Shown here: piece by piece, positions 34,753 to 42,831 of the stretch
Position numbering within the stretch: the stretch's first letter is position 1
Layout: each line of letters opens with the position of its first letter
NCBI GenBank assembly: GCA_963765725.1
Contig: CAVXXI010000003.1
Span: forward strand, 682,001-746,000
Length of the DNA stretch: 64,000 bases
Direction of reading: 5' to 3'
From: DASQEH01 sp963765725
GTDB taxonomy: Bacteria > Actinomycetota > Actinomycetes > Propionibacteriales > Nocardioidaceae
Notes under the pieces: generated by a model
What the model saw: the letters and a program-made list of their open reading frames with translations, nothing else
What the model was told of the DNA's origin: nothing
Database searches by the model: none
Position numbers and translations under genes: made by a program

Positions 34753-35750
34753 CGGGGCAGCCTCCTCTCGCGACCTCCGGTGAAGTGGTTGAGCGCGAAC
34801 ACGATCACGGCGAACAGCAGCGTCACGATCGCGAGCACGACACCCATCGCTGTGGCATAGCCGAACTGACCCTTCCGGAACGCCGTGTTGTAGAGGTCCT
34901 GACTCATCGTCAGCGTGGTGTTGGCGGGTCCACCGTTCGGGTTGAGTGCCTGCATGTAGACGAAGGCGTCGAGGGCGGTGATCCCGAGATAGATGTACGC
35001 CGTCTGCACGGTGTCGCGCACAAGCGGGAGGGTCATCGAGACCGCGGTACGGAACCGGCCGGCGCCGTCTATGCGCGCAGCCTCGTAGATCTCCGCCGGG
35101 ATGCCCTTGATGGCCGCGACGAACAGCACCGTGTAGAAGCCGACGAAGCTCCAGATGATCACGAACATGGACGCCGGCATCGCCGAACGAGGGTCGCCGA
35201 GCCAGGCGAAGTCCTGGAATCCGCTGAGGCCGAGCTTGGTGAGGAATGCGTTGAGGATGCCGGCCGAAGGGTCGTAGACCTGCGCCCAGATGAGACCGAT
35301 GACGATGGCCGGGACGGTGTAGGGGAAGAACGAGACGACCCGGTAGAACCCGGCGCCGCGAATCCCACGGATGTTGCCCCGTGTTGGCCCGCCCACCGTG
35401 ACGACCGTCGCGATGGCGAGCGCCAGCACAATGGTCACGAGCGGCACCACGATCGCCAGCTCCACGTTGTTGCGCAAAGCTCGCAAGAAGATGTCGTCGT
35501 GGAACAGCTTATTGAAGTTGTCCAGCCCGGTGAAGGTGTACGTCGGCGTGAAACCGTTCCAGTCGGTCATCGAGTAGTACAGCGCCTTGCCGAACGGGTA
35601 GATCACGAAGACGAGATAGACCGCCAGCGGCACCCCGAGGAACACCGCCAGGAAGCCGAGTCGGGCCGGGCTCGGCATCCGGCGCCGCCGGCTGGCCGGC
35701 TGGGGCCGGCCGCCGGTGGTCGTCGTCGCGCTGGCCATGGTGCTGGTCAC
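34749..35750 (-). CDS. ngcF: carbohydrate ABC transporter permease (NgcF-like)
   Basis: A 333-aa MalF-family permease. The GTG at 35750 overlaps the binding-protein stop (GTGA) and is preferred over the ATG at 35738. Membrane helices begin at LGFLAVFLGVPLAVYLVFVI. The EAA loop is AEIYEAARIDGAGRFRTAVS. It overlaps the following permease by 4 bp. Confidence 0.87.
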   Translation of the reverse strand: MTSTMASATTTTGGRPQPASRRRRMPSPARLGFLAVFLGVPLAVYLVFVIYPFGKALYYSMTDWNGFTPTYTFTGLDNFNKLFHDDIFLRALRNNVELAIVVPLVTIVLALAIATVVTVGGPTRGNIRGIRGAGFYRVVSFFPYTVPAIVIGLIWAQVYDPSAGILNAFLTKLGLSGFQDFAWLGDPRSAMPASMFVIIWSFVGFYTVLFVAAIKGIPAEIYEAARIDGAGRFRTAVSMTLPLVRDTVQTAYIYLGITALDAFVYMQALNPNGGPANTTLTMSQDLYNTAFRKGQFGYATAMGVVLAIVTLLFAVIVFALNHFTGGRERRLPR

Positions 35751-37171
35751 GAGACCGTGAGCTTCTTCACCGAGGAGTCGTTGGCGATCTTGTCGGTGAT
35801 GTCCTGCAGACCCTTGGTGAGCCCGGCGACATCGGTCTGGCCGGACAGGAACGAGTTCCACACCACCAACTGCGAGGTGTTCATGCCGTAGTAGTCGACG
35901 AACTGGTAGTTGAAGGTGTTCGTACCGGCGGCGTCCAGCATCTTGGTCTGTGACACCAGTGCGGTTGAGCCGAACCCGTTGGCGGGCACCAGGCCCTTGA
36001 CGATCGTCGGCGCGAGCCGGGTCTTGGAGAAATTGGTCGCGGCCGCCTTGGACAGCATCGCGCGCAGGATCTCCTTGCCACCGGCGACGTTCTTCGCCTG
36101 GGACGGCACGATGTACGGCTCGCCGGCAGCGGCACGCAGCGACGTGTAGGGGAACTTCGGGCTCGACGAGGCCGTCGGCTCGGGAGCGCCGGTCATGTCG
36201 AAGCTGGACTTCGTCGCGTCCTTCATCTCGTTCTCGATCCAGCCACCGCAGGGGTAGAGGATCGCCTGCTCGTCGTTGCTCCATTTCGCCTGCGCGGCGG
36301 TGAACTGCGTGCCGGCACCGCCGGGGACGAAGTAGCCCTTCTGCACCATCTCGCCGAGGGCCGAGAAGACGTCCTGGATCTGGGGGAGCGACCAGCACTT
36401 CGGCTTGAGGTTCTCCAGCGCCAGACGGACCTCGTCGCCGCCCTCCTTGATGGCGGAGTCGACGGCCATCGTCTGGTAGTACGTGGCCGCCTCCTTGCCC
36501 CAGACCCAGAGGTACTTGCCCTTGGCCTTGGCCTTGGCGCCGAGGGCCATCGCCTCGTCCCAGGTCTTCGGTGGGGTCCAGCCGTTCTGCTGGAAGAGCG
36601 AGGCGGAGTACCAGACGCCGTAGACCGTCATCACGTAGTTCATCGCGATGAACTTGCCGCCGAAGGTGCCCGGGTTCTTCACGTTCGGGTAGAGCGTGTC
36701 CGCGATCTTGGTGCCCTCGTAGTTGTTGGCGTCGAAGACGTCGTCGAGCGTCTCGAGCTGCTGCTCGATGGCGTTGAACCCGATGGCGTTCTCGCCCGAG
36801 TTGTCGATCAGGTCGGGCGGGGTGCCGCCGACGAAGCGGGGCTGTAGCTCCTGGGCGATCTGCGTGGACGGCGACACCTTGATCGTGACGCCCGAGAAGT
36901 CCTTCTGCTTAGTGACCTGCTGGGCGGCGAACTTGACGTAGTCGTAGCCGTAGCCGCCGTTGAAGATGACGGCGTCCACGCTCGAGCTCTTCGCTAGCCC
37001 GAACGGGTTGGTGGCCGACTTCGCGGCGCCGCTCCCGCCCGAGGAGCCCCCAGCGCTCGGGGAAGACCCGCCGCACGAGGCGAGCGCTCCGCCGAGCGGC
37101 ACGAGCGCCGCCGTCGCGAGGGCGCCACGAAGCAGGGTGCGGCGGTCGAAGGGTGTGGTGTCTCGACTCAT
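35747..37171 (-). CDS. ngcE: NgcE-like GlcNAc/chitobiose-binding lipoprotein
   Basis: A 474-aa solute-binding protein. The twin-arginine signal FDRRTLLRGALATAAL ends in a lipobox, with Cys33 in ALASCGG. The mature part (VDAVIFNGGYGYDYVKFAAQQ and PPKTWDEAMALGAKAKAKGKYL) resembles NgcE, the binding protein of N-acetylglucosamine/chitobiose uptake in Streptomyces. The SIS, RpiR and kinase genes next door all suit an amino sugar. No ATPase is in the operon. Confidence 0.82.
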   Translation of the reverse strand: MSRDTTPFDRRTLLRGALATAALVPLGGALASCGGSSPSAGGSSGGSGAAKSATNPFGLAKSSSVDAVIFNGGYGYDYVKFAAQQVTKQKDFSGVTIKVSPSTQIAQELQPRFVGGTPPDLIDNSGENAIGFNAIEQQLETLDDVFDANNYEGTKIADTLYPNVKNPGTFGGKFIAMNYVMTVYGVWYSASLFQQNGWTPPKTWDEAMALGAKAKAKGKYLWVWGKEAATYYQTMAVDSAIKEGGDEVRLALENLKPKCWSLPQIQDVFSALGEMVQKGYFVPGGAGTQFTAAQAKWSNDEQAILYPCGGWIENEMKDATKSSFDMTGAPEPTASSSPKFPYTSLRAAAGEPYIVPSQAKNVAGGKEILRAMLSKAAATNFSKTRLAPTIVKGLVPANGFGSTALVSQTKMLDAAGTNTFNYQFVDYYGMNTSQLVVWNSFLSGQTDVAGLTKGLQDITDKIANDSSVKKLTVS

Positions 37172-37250
37172 GGTGGGTGCCTTTCGTGATGTCTTTCCTA
37201 CTGAGTACGTCGTGCGGGTGTCCAGACTGCGGGCGGTGTCGTCGTTCGGG

Positions 37251-38003
37251 TCAGGCATGGCCGGCGATGCGCTTGCCGTACCGCGCCTTGAGGGCGTCGT
37301 TGTGCGTGTCACCTCCCGGGATGTTGGCCGAGAGGTAGAGCGGAGGGACCTCGCCCGCGTCCCGGAGTCGCCGAGCCGCGCCGAGGGTGAGCAGCTGTGC
37401 GATGTACGCGGCCGTGATCGACGAGACCGCACCGGCGGACAGGCCGTCGCCGAGGTCGATCGTCGTGTCCCCGAACGGCGCCCGGTTGTCGATCACGACG
37501 TCGGCGATCTCGGACAGCCGCTTGCCGCTGCTGTGCTTGGGGGTGACCGCGTTCGTGTGCGCCAGGCTCGTCACCGCGATGACGGGGTGTCCGTCGGCCT
37601 TGGCGCGCAGGGCGAGGCCGACGATCGACCCGTTGACGCCGGAGTTCGACGCGATCACGAAGACGTCTGCCGGTTCGAAGGAGTACAGGCCGTAGAGCTC
37701 GTCGGCGACCGACTCGTCGCGCTCGAGCGCGGCGCCCTGGAGCATCGAGATGTCCCGGCTGCCCCGCAGGACGACGTCGCGCAGCACGATGGCGTGGGTC
37801 GGAATCAGGCCACCGGCGCGGCCCGCGATCTCCATGGCGAACGCCTGGGAGTGACCGGTGCCGAAGGCCTGGACGACGCCACCGCGCTGCAGTGACGACA
37901 CGATCAGGTCGACCGCCTTGTCGAGGCCGCCGGCACGGACCTCCACGTCGAGGTCGTCGAGCCGCCGGCGGACCTCGGTGGAGAAGTCGGCGAATGCGCT
38001 CAT
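37251..38003 (-). CDS. SIS-domain phosphosugar-binding protein (UPF0309-like)
   Basis: A 250-aa protein with an SIS fold: GGVVQAFGTGHSQAFAMEIAG at about residues 42-62 (phosphosugar loop) and DVFVIASNSGVNGSIV further on. Proteins of this type are isomerases or deaminase-like enzymes acting on amino-sugar phosphates. Its start overlaps the RpiR stop by ATGA and it precedes the importer genes by 79 bp, so it is probably in one operon with them. Confidence 0.87.
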   Translation of the reverse strand: MSAFADFSTEVRRRLDDLDVEVRAGGLDKAVDLIVSSLQRGGVVQAFGTGHSQAFAMEIAGRAGGLIPTHAIVLRDVVLRGSRDISMLQGAALERDESVADELYGLYSFEPADVFVIASNSGVNGSIVGLALRAKADGHPVIAVTSLAHTNAVTPKHSSGKRLSEIADVVIDNRAPFGDTTIDLGDGLSAGAVSSITAAYIAQLLTLGAARRLRDAGEVPPLYLSANIPGGDTHNDALKARYGKRIAGHA

Positions 38004-38959
38004 GCTGTGGCGGTTCCTTTCGACGTGGCGACGGTCCGTGGCCGGGTCGCCGGGCGGAGCGGCCGCCGATGCGGCGCGACTGCGGCTGCGGAGGCCGCCA
38101 GCAGGCTCGTCGTCCGGGAGAAGTCCCGTTGGGCCGCGAGGAGGTAGAGCAGGTCGATCACGAAGAGCTGGGCGTGCTTGGCCGACAGGTCGTCGGGTTG
38201 GAGGTACTCCCCCGGCGCGTGGCTGGTCAGGTGGGCGTCGGCGACTTGCGCCATCGGGGAGCCAGGGTCGCTGGTCACCGCGACGGCGTAGGCACCCGAC
38301 GACTTCGCCAGAGCCAGCATCTCGATGGTCTCCTCGGTGCGGCCGGTGTTGGAGAAGGCGATCGCGACGCTCGTGTCCCCGAGCAGGACGGCGCTGGTGA
38401 GGCCGACGTGCACCTCGCTCCACGCGTGCGCGTTGATCCCGATCCGGTAGAGCCGGGCCTGCAGCTCGACCGCCATGCCGGCGCTGCCGCCGATGCCGTA
38501 GATGTCGACGTGGGTGCTCTGAGCGATGGCGTCCGCGACCCGGCCGACGAGTACGGGGTCGAGCCGCTCGGAGGTGGACGTGAGCGCGACGGTGTGGGCG
38601 TTCACCAGCGTGCGCATCATCTCGGTCGCGGTGTCACCGGGGTGGAAGGCGCGTCCGATGTCGGAGTCCCAGACCTCGTGAGCGCTCGACCGGCCCTGCT
38701 CGGCCGCGGCCCCCACCCGCAGTGCGGGGTAGCCGGTGTAACCGATCGCCCGGCAGAAGCGGGTGACCGTCGCCGGGGAGGTCCGGGCGCGCTCGGCGAG
38801 CTCGGTGATCGACAGCCGGAGCGGCAGGGTCGGGTCCTCCAGCAGGAGCGTGCCGACTTTTGCCATACTCTCGGGCATCTGTGGCAGAGCACCGCGGATC
38901 CTGCTGCTGGCGCCATAGCCTTCAAGCGCGGGGGCCGCCGGCCCCTCGGGACTCCGCAT
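38000..38959 (-). CDS. MurR/RpiR family transcriptional regulator
   Basis: A 319-aa regulator: N-terminal HTH_6 (LSITELAERARTSPATVTRFCRAIG, about residues 48-72) and a C-terminal SIS sugar-phosphate sensor (VDIYGIGGSAGMAVELQARL and VAIAFSNTGRTEETIEM). It is first in the minus-strand operon and divergent from the kinase gene, with an inverted repeat between them as its likely operator. The ligand is probably an amino-sugar phosphate. Confidence 0.92.
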   Translation of the reverse strand: MRSPEGPAAPALEGYGASSRIRGALPQMPESMAKVGTLLLEDPTLPLRLSITELAERARTSPATVTRFCRAIGYTGYPALRVGAAAEQGRSSAHEVWDSDIGRAFHPGDTATEMMRTLVNAHTVALTSTSERLDPVLVGRVADAIAQSTHVDIYGIGGSAGMAVELQARLYRIGINAHAWSEVHVGLTSAVLLGDTSVAIAFSNTGRTEETIEMLALAKSSGAYAVAVTSDPGSPMAQVADAHLTSHAPGEYLQPDDLSAKHAQLFVIDLLYLLAAQRDFSRTTSLLAASAAAVAPHRRPLRPATRPRTVATSKGTATA

Positions 38960-38990
38960 TGAAAATCCTTATCAGCGAGACCACTCGTCA

Positions 38991-39004
38991 GGAAAACTAT
39001 TTCC
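38991..39004. promoter_or_regulatory. RpiR-type operator candidate
   Basis: GGAAA (38991-38995), a 4-bp spacer ACTA, and TTTCC (39000-39004) make an inverted repeat in the 94-bp gap between the divergent RpiR and kinase genes. GAAA/TTTC half-sites are known for this regulator family. Control of both directions from one site is inferred. Confidence 0.55.
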
Positions 39005-39053
39005 AACTCGGAGCTCAAGTCTCAATCACCTGCACGTCACGAATCGGTAACGA

Positions 39054-40031
39054 ATGACCGAGCAGCTCATCCGATTGGTCGCCGTCGACGCCGGCGGCAC
39101 CAGCACCCGCGCCGTGGTCCTCTCGCCGGAAGGACAGTGCCTGGGCTACGCCGTCGCGGGCAGCGGCAACCCGACCGCAGTGGGGCCCGGGACCGCCGCC
39201 GCATCCGTGGCGGAGAGCGTCATGGAGGCGATGCGGAGGGCGGAGGTCGCGAGCACGCGGATCCGGCTGGTTGTGCTCGCCATGGCGGGTGCGGGCAGTA
39301 CGTCCGTCGCAGCCGAGGTCAGCCGCCGGCTGGCGGGCATCGGTCTGGATGCGCCGCAGGTCTTCGAGTCCGACCTGCTGGCGACGTACCTGTCGGGCAG
39401 CTCCCGGCCGGACGGGTACGCGGTCATCGCCGGAACCGGAGCGGGTGCGATCCGGGTGCAGGACGGGCGCCAGGTCGCCGTCGCGGACGCACTCGGCTGG
39501 CTGCTGGGCGACGAGGGCTCGGGCTTCTGGATCGGGCACCGCGTCGTGCGCGCGGTCCTGGCAGACCTCGACGGCCGTGGCCCTTCCACAGCGCTCACGC
39601 CGCTGATGCTGGCGCGGCTCGGCGTGCCCGCCGCGTCGGAGGTTGCGGACCGACGGCCCATTCTGGCGGTGGTGCGGACGCTGTACGCCGCCACGCCGGT
39701 ACGGCTCGCCGACTACGCGGGCCTGGTGTTCGAAGTCGAGGGTGACGAGACCGCCGACCGCATCCTCGACGATGCGGCAGTTGCGCTCGCGCGAACCCTC
39801 GACGCCGTGAGGACGCCCACCGTCTCGGGTCCGGTGGTGCTCGGCGGCGGCATCTTGGGGCGCCGCCTTCAGGTTGCCGATCGACTCGCTGCAGCTTCGG
39901 GCTTGGAGGAGATCCATGCCGTGTCCGACGGGGCCCTGGGCGTGTGCGTCCTCACCCTCCGCCACGCCGGGACCCATGTCGACGCGGACCTGTTCCAGCG
40001 GCTCGCGGCCTCGCTCATCGCAGTGCGCTGA
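39054..40031 (+). CDS. BadF/BadG/BcrA/BcrD-type ATPase, N-acetylglucosamine kinase-like
   Basis: A 325-aa protein of the ASKHA fold. Phosphate-1 motif VAVDAGGTSTRAVVLSP is at about residues 9-25; YAVIAGTGAGAIR and GWLLGDEGSGFWIGHRVV follow (the sugar-kinase GDEGS motif), with a late VVLGGGILGR. Short members of this family phosphorylate GlcNAc or glucosamine. It is divergent from the RpiR operon and completes the uptake/phosphorylation/isomerisation set for an amino sugar. Confidence 0.88.
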   Translation: MTEQLIRLVAVDAGGTSTRAVVLSPEGQCLGYAVAGSGNPTAVGPGTAAASVAESVMEAMRRAEVASTRIRLVVLAMAGAGSTSVAAEVSRRLAGIGLDAPQVFESDLLATYLSGSSRPDGYAVIAGTGAGAIRVQDGRQVAVADALGWLLGDEGSGFWIGHRVVRAVLADLDGRGPSTALTPLMLARLGVPAASEVADRRPILAVVRTLYAATPVRLADYAGLVFEVEGDETADRILDDAAVALARTLDAVRTPTVSGPVVLGGGILGRRLQVADRLAAASGLEEIHAVSDGALGVCVLTLRHAGTHVDADLFQRLAASLIAVR

Positions 40032-40803
40032 ACAGAGGTGCTGCGTCGCTTTCTCCACGGTGGGCCGGGAGGACCGGGGGGCCGCTACTTCATCCCGGTC
40101 CGCGTCGCTTCAGGCGTCTGGCGATCCCATGCCAGCTCACATCCGCGGAGGGCCGTGGCGGTGGGTTGGACGGGACGTGACGAGACTGTCGGCGGTCTGC
40201 CACTGGAAGCGGTCGAGCCGATGCTCGGACGCATGTCCGCGGCAATGAGTCGCCCGAAAGGCTATTGCCTGTTCTCACCGGACTTGGTTCGCGTCGTCAG
40301 GCGCAGGCGGCGGACAAGCCGAGGTAACAACCGTGCGCGAGTGCCGATATGCGGTGTGACGGGGCCGGCTGCCCGAACGGGGCGACTCGGCGCGCCGAAC
40401 GGCTCATGGTGGTGGTAGTCGAGCTCTGCCGTCAGAAACGGCGCGATAGGACCAAGCATCGGATGTCTCCTCTGGTTCGTTCTGAGTGACTCCGAGCCTG
40501 CGCGACTGAGGATCCTGTGGACATGAGGCGAACGCCGTATCTTGCTGACACGGAAACGGGCTTAGTGTTTCGCACCTCGACCCAGAAACCAGCCACCGCA
40601 CAGGTTGCGAGGGTGAGGTGGGTCTCTCGCGGGGGCGGTCGGTGAGCACCTCGACACGCCGACAGCGGATTCACCCTCCGGCGTGCACGCATCCGACGCC
40701 GAGCAGTGACGCTGGGGCTCAGGGCCCGCTCTACGGAGGGAATGAGCGGCGGCTGCTACTGCGCGACGTCGTCCGTAGGAGCCCAGGTCGCGCTCGCCAG
40801 GCG
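40032..40803. other. 772-bp gap without a recognisable gene
   Basis: The longest non-coding stretch of the window, between the kinase-like gene and lpd. Open frames in it (for example 40038-40418 plus and 40404-40649 minus) have no ribosome site, no family resemblance and uneven composition. No tRNA, repeat array or riboswitch could be recognised. It may hold a decayed gene. Confidence 0.4.
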
Positions 40804-42199
40804 TCAGAAGTTGATCATGTGCCCGGCGATGCCGTGGACGGCCTCCTTGACGGCCTCGCTGAGGGTCGGGTGCGCATGGATGTTGCGTGCGACCTCGGCG
40901 GCGGTCAGGTCCCACTTCTGGGCGAGCGTCAGCTCCGGGAGCAGCTCCACCACGTCGGGGCCGACCAGGTGGGCACCGAGGAACTCGCCGTACTCGGCGT
41001 CGGCCACGATCTTGACGAACCCGCCGGACTCGCCGAGCCCGTGCGCCTTGCCGTTGGCCGCGAAGGGGAACTTCGCCACCTTGATCTCGCGGCCCGAGCT
41101 CGCGGGCCTGGGCCTCGGTATAGCCGAAGCTGGCGATCTGGGGCTGGCAGTAGGTGGCCCGCGGCACCATGACGTAGTCGATCTCCATCGTCTCGACGCC
41201 CGCGATGGCCTCGGCGGCGACGATGCCCATCGCCTCGGCGTTGTGGGCGAGCATCAGCTTCGCCGTCACGTCGCCGATCGCGTAGATACTGTCCACGTTG
41301 GTGCGCATGAGCCCGTCGATGGCGACGGCGCCCCGCTCGGTGAGCTCGACGCCGGCGGCGTCCAGACCGTACCCCTCGACTCTCGGCGAGAAGCCGATGG
41401 CCTGCAGGACCTTGTCGGCCTCCAGCGTCTCCTGCTTGTCGCCGCGGGTCACGGTGACCTTCACCGAGCCGCCGCTGTCGTCGATGGCGTCGACCCTTGT
41501 CGAGGTGAGGGCCTTGATGCCCAGCTTCTTGTAGCGGCGTGCGAGCTCGGCCGAGACCTCCTCGTCCTCGAGCGGCACGAGGCGGTCGAGGTACTCCACG
41601 ATGGTGACGTCGACTCCGTAGTTGGCCATCACGTACGCGAACTCCACACCGATCGCGCCGGCTCCGGCGATGATGATCGACCCCGGCAGAGCGTCGGTCA
41701 TGATCTGCTCCTCGTAGGTCACCACCCGCTCGCTGAGCTCGGTGCCGGGAAGCAGCCGCGTCTGGGACCCGGTGGCCACGATGCAGTTGTCGAACGTCAC
41801 CTCGTCCTCACCGCCGCTGCCCAGGGCCACCTTCAGGGTGTGGGCATCGGTGAACGTCCCTCTGCCGTCGAACTCGGTGATCGAGTTCTTCTTCATCAAG
41901 AAGTGCACGCCCTTGACCCGGCCGTCGGCGACCTTGCGGCTGCGGGTGAAGGCGGCACCGTAGTCGAAGGTCACGTCGCCGGAGATACCGAACAGCTTCG
42001 CGTCCGCCGTGAAGGTGTGGGCCAGCTCGGCGTTGCGGAGCAGGGCCTTGCTCGGGATGCAGCCGACGTTGAGGCAGACGCCGCCCCAGTACTTCTCCTC
42101 GACCACGGCGGTCTTGAGCCCCAGCTGGGCAGCCCTGATCGCGGCCACGTAGCCACCGGGACCGGCACCGAGAACGACGACATCGAAGTGAGAGCTCAT
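40804..42199 (-). pseudogene. lpdA: dihydrolipoyl dehydrogenase, +1 frameshift in the C-terminal part
   Basis: The main frame from 42199 gives the FAD-binding GAGPGGYVAAIRAAQLG, redox disulfide GGVCLNVGCIPSKALL, NAD-binding GAGAIGVEFAYVMANYG and the second FAD motif IYAIGDV. After YTEAQAREL it leaves frame. The next frame supplies the rest: AKFPFAANGKAHGL, and the catalytic His-Glu of IHAHPTLSE at the dimer interface. Deleting one C of the CCC at 41093-41095 (plus strand) gives a normal 464-aa enzyme reading RELGREIKVAKFPF. The enzyme is the E3 of 2-oxoacid dehydrogenases and is normally indispensable, so the break is probably an assembly error. Confidence 0.9.
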
Positions 42200-42205
42200 A
42201 CATTC

Positions 42206-42211
42206 AGACTA
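42206..42211 (-). promoter_or_regulatory. lpdA: leaderless -10 of lpdA
   Basis: On the minus strand TAGTCT lies exactly 6 nt before the ATG at 42199, with no Shine-Dalgarno, which fits a leaderless mRNA. Confidence 0.55.
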
Positions 42212-42243
42212 TTGGCTGGATCCAACCCAGGGCACGCCGCGGT

Positions 42244-42654
42244 TCAGGTCTCCCGACGGAAGCGCCGGACGCTGTACACGACCAGGCCGAGCGCGGCCAG
42301 CCCGGAGATGACGATCCCGCTGCCGGCGCTCCAGCCGCCGAGCGGAAGGTCGGGGCCTACCGGTCCGATCTCGGGGATCTCCGGATCCAGCCACCACACG
42401 ATCCCGACGGCGACGATGGCCAGGGACGCCAGCGCGCTGGCCAGGATGCGGGGGATCGAGGAGACGCTAGAGCGGGCCACGTCGTGGGCCTTCTGACGTA
42501 CCGGCTCCACCCGGCGTTCGGCCCACTCGTACTCCCGCGACAGCATCATGAGGCCGGCAAGGAGCAGCAGCAGACCGGGCCCTGGCAGTACCAGGGCTGC
42601 GGCCCCGAGCAAGATGAGTATCCACCCGCCGACGGTTCTGCCGATGCTGCGCAT
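42244..42654 (-). CDS. PGPGW-type small membrane protein
   Basis: A 136-aa protein from the ATG at 42654 (GAGGAG 8 nt upstream). Two close hydrophobic stretches contain the signature GWILILLGAAALVLPGPGLLLLLAG, typical of the PGPGW family of putative transmembrane proteins, followed by an Arg/Glu-rich cytoplasmic loop (EYEWAERRVEPVRQKAHD) and two more membrane helices. The function is unknown. It is divergent from ppdK and lies just upstream of lpdA on the same strand. Confidence 0.8.
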   Translation of the reverse strand: MRSIGRTVGGWILILLGAAALVLPGPGLLLLLAGLMMLSREYEWAERRVEPVRQKAHDVARSSVSSIPRILASALASLAIVAVGIVWWLDPEIPEIGPVGPDLPLGGWSAGSGIVISGLAALGLVVYSVRRFRRET

Positions 42655-42831
42655 GCAGTGGTCTCCTCGGGCCGTGCTCGCCACCATCGGCGAATGGGCG
42701 TGGGAAACAGATGGTACCGGCGCCGGGCCGACCGGGCTGAACCGAAGGCGGTACCCAGGTGCCCGGATCGGGGGCAAGATGTCCACCAGTGGCGGGTGAC
42801 CTGCGCCGCCGACGACCCGGAAGGCCTCACC

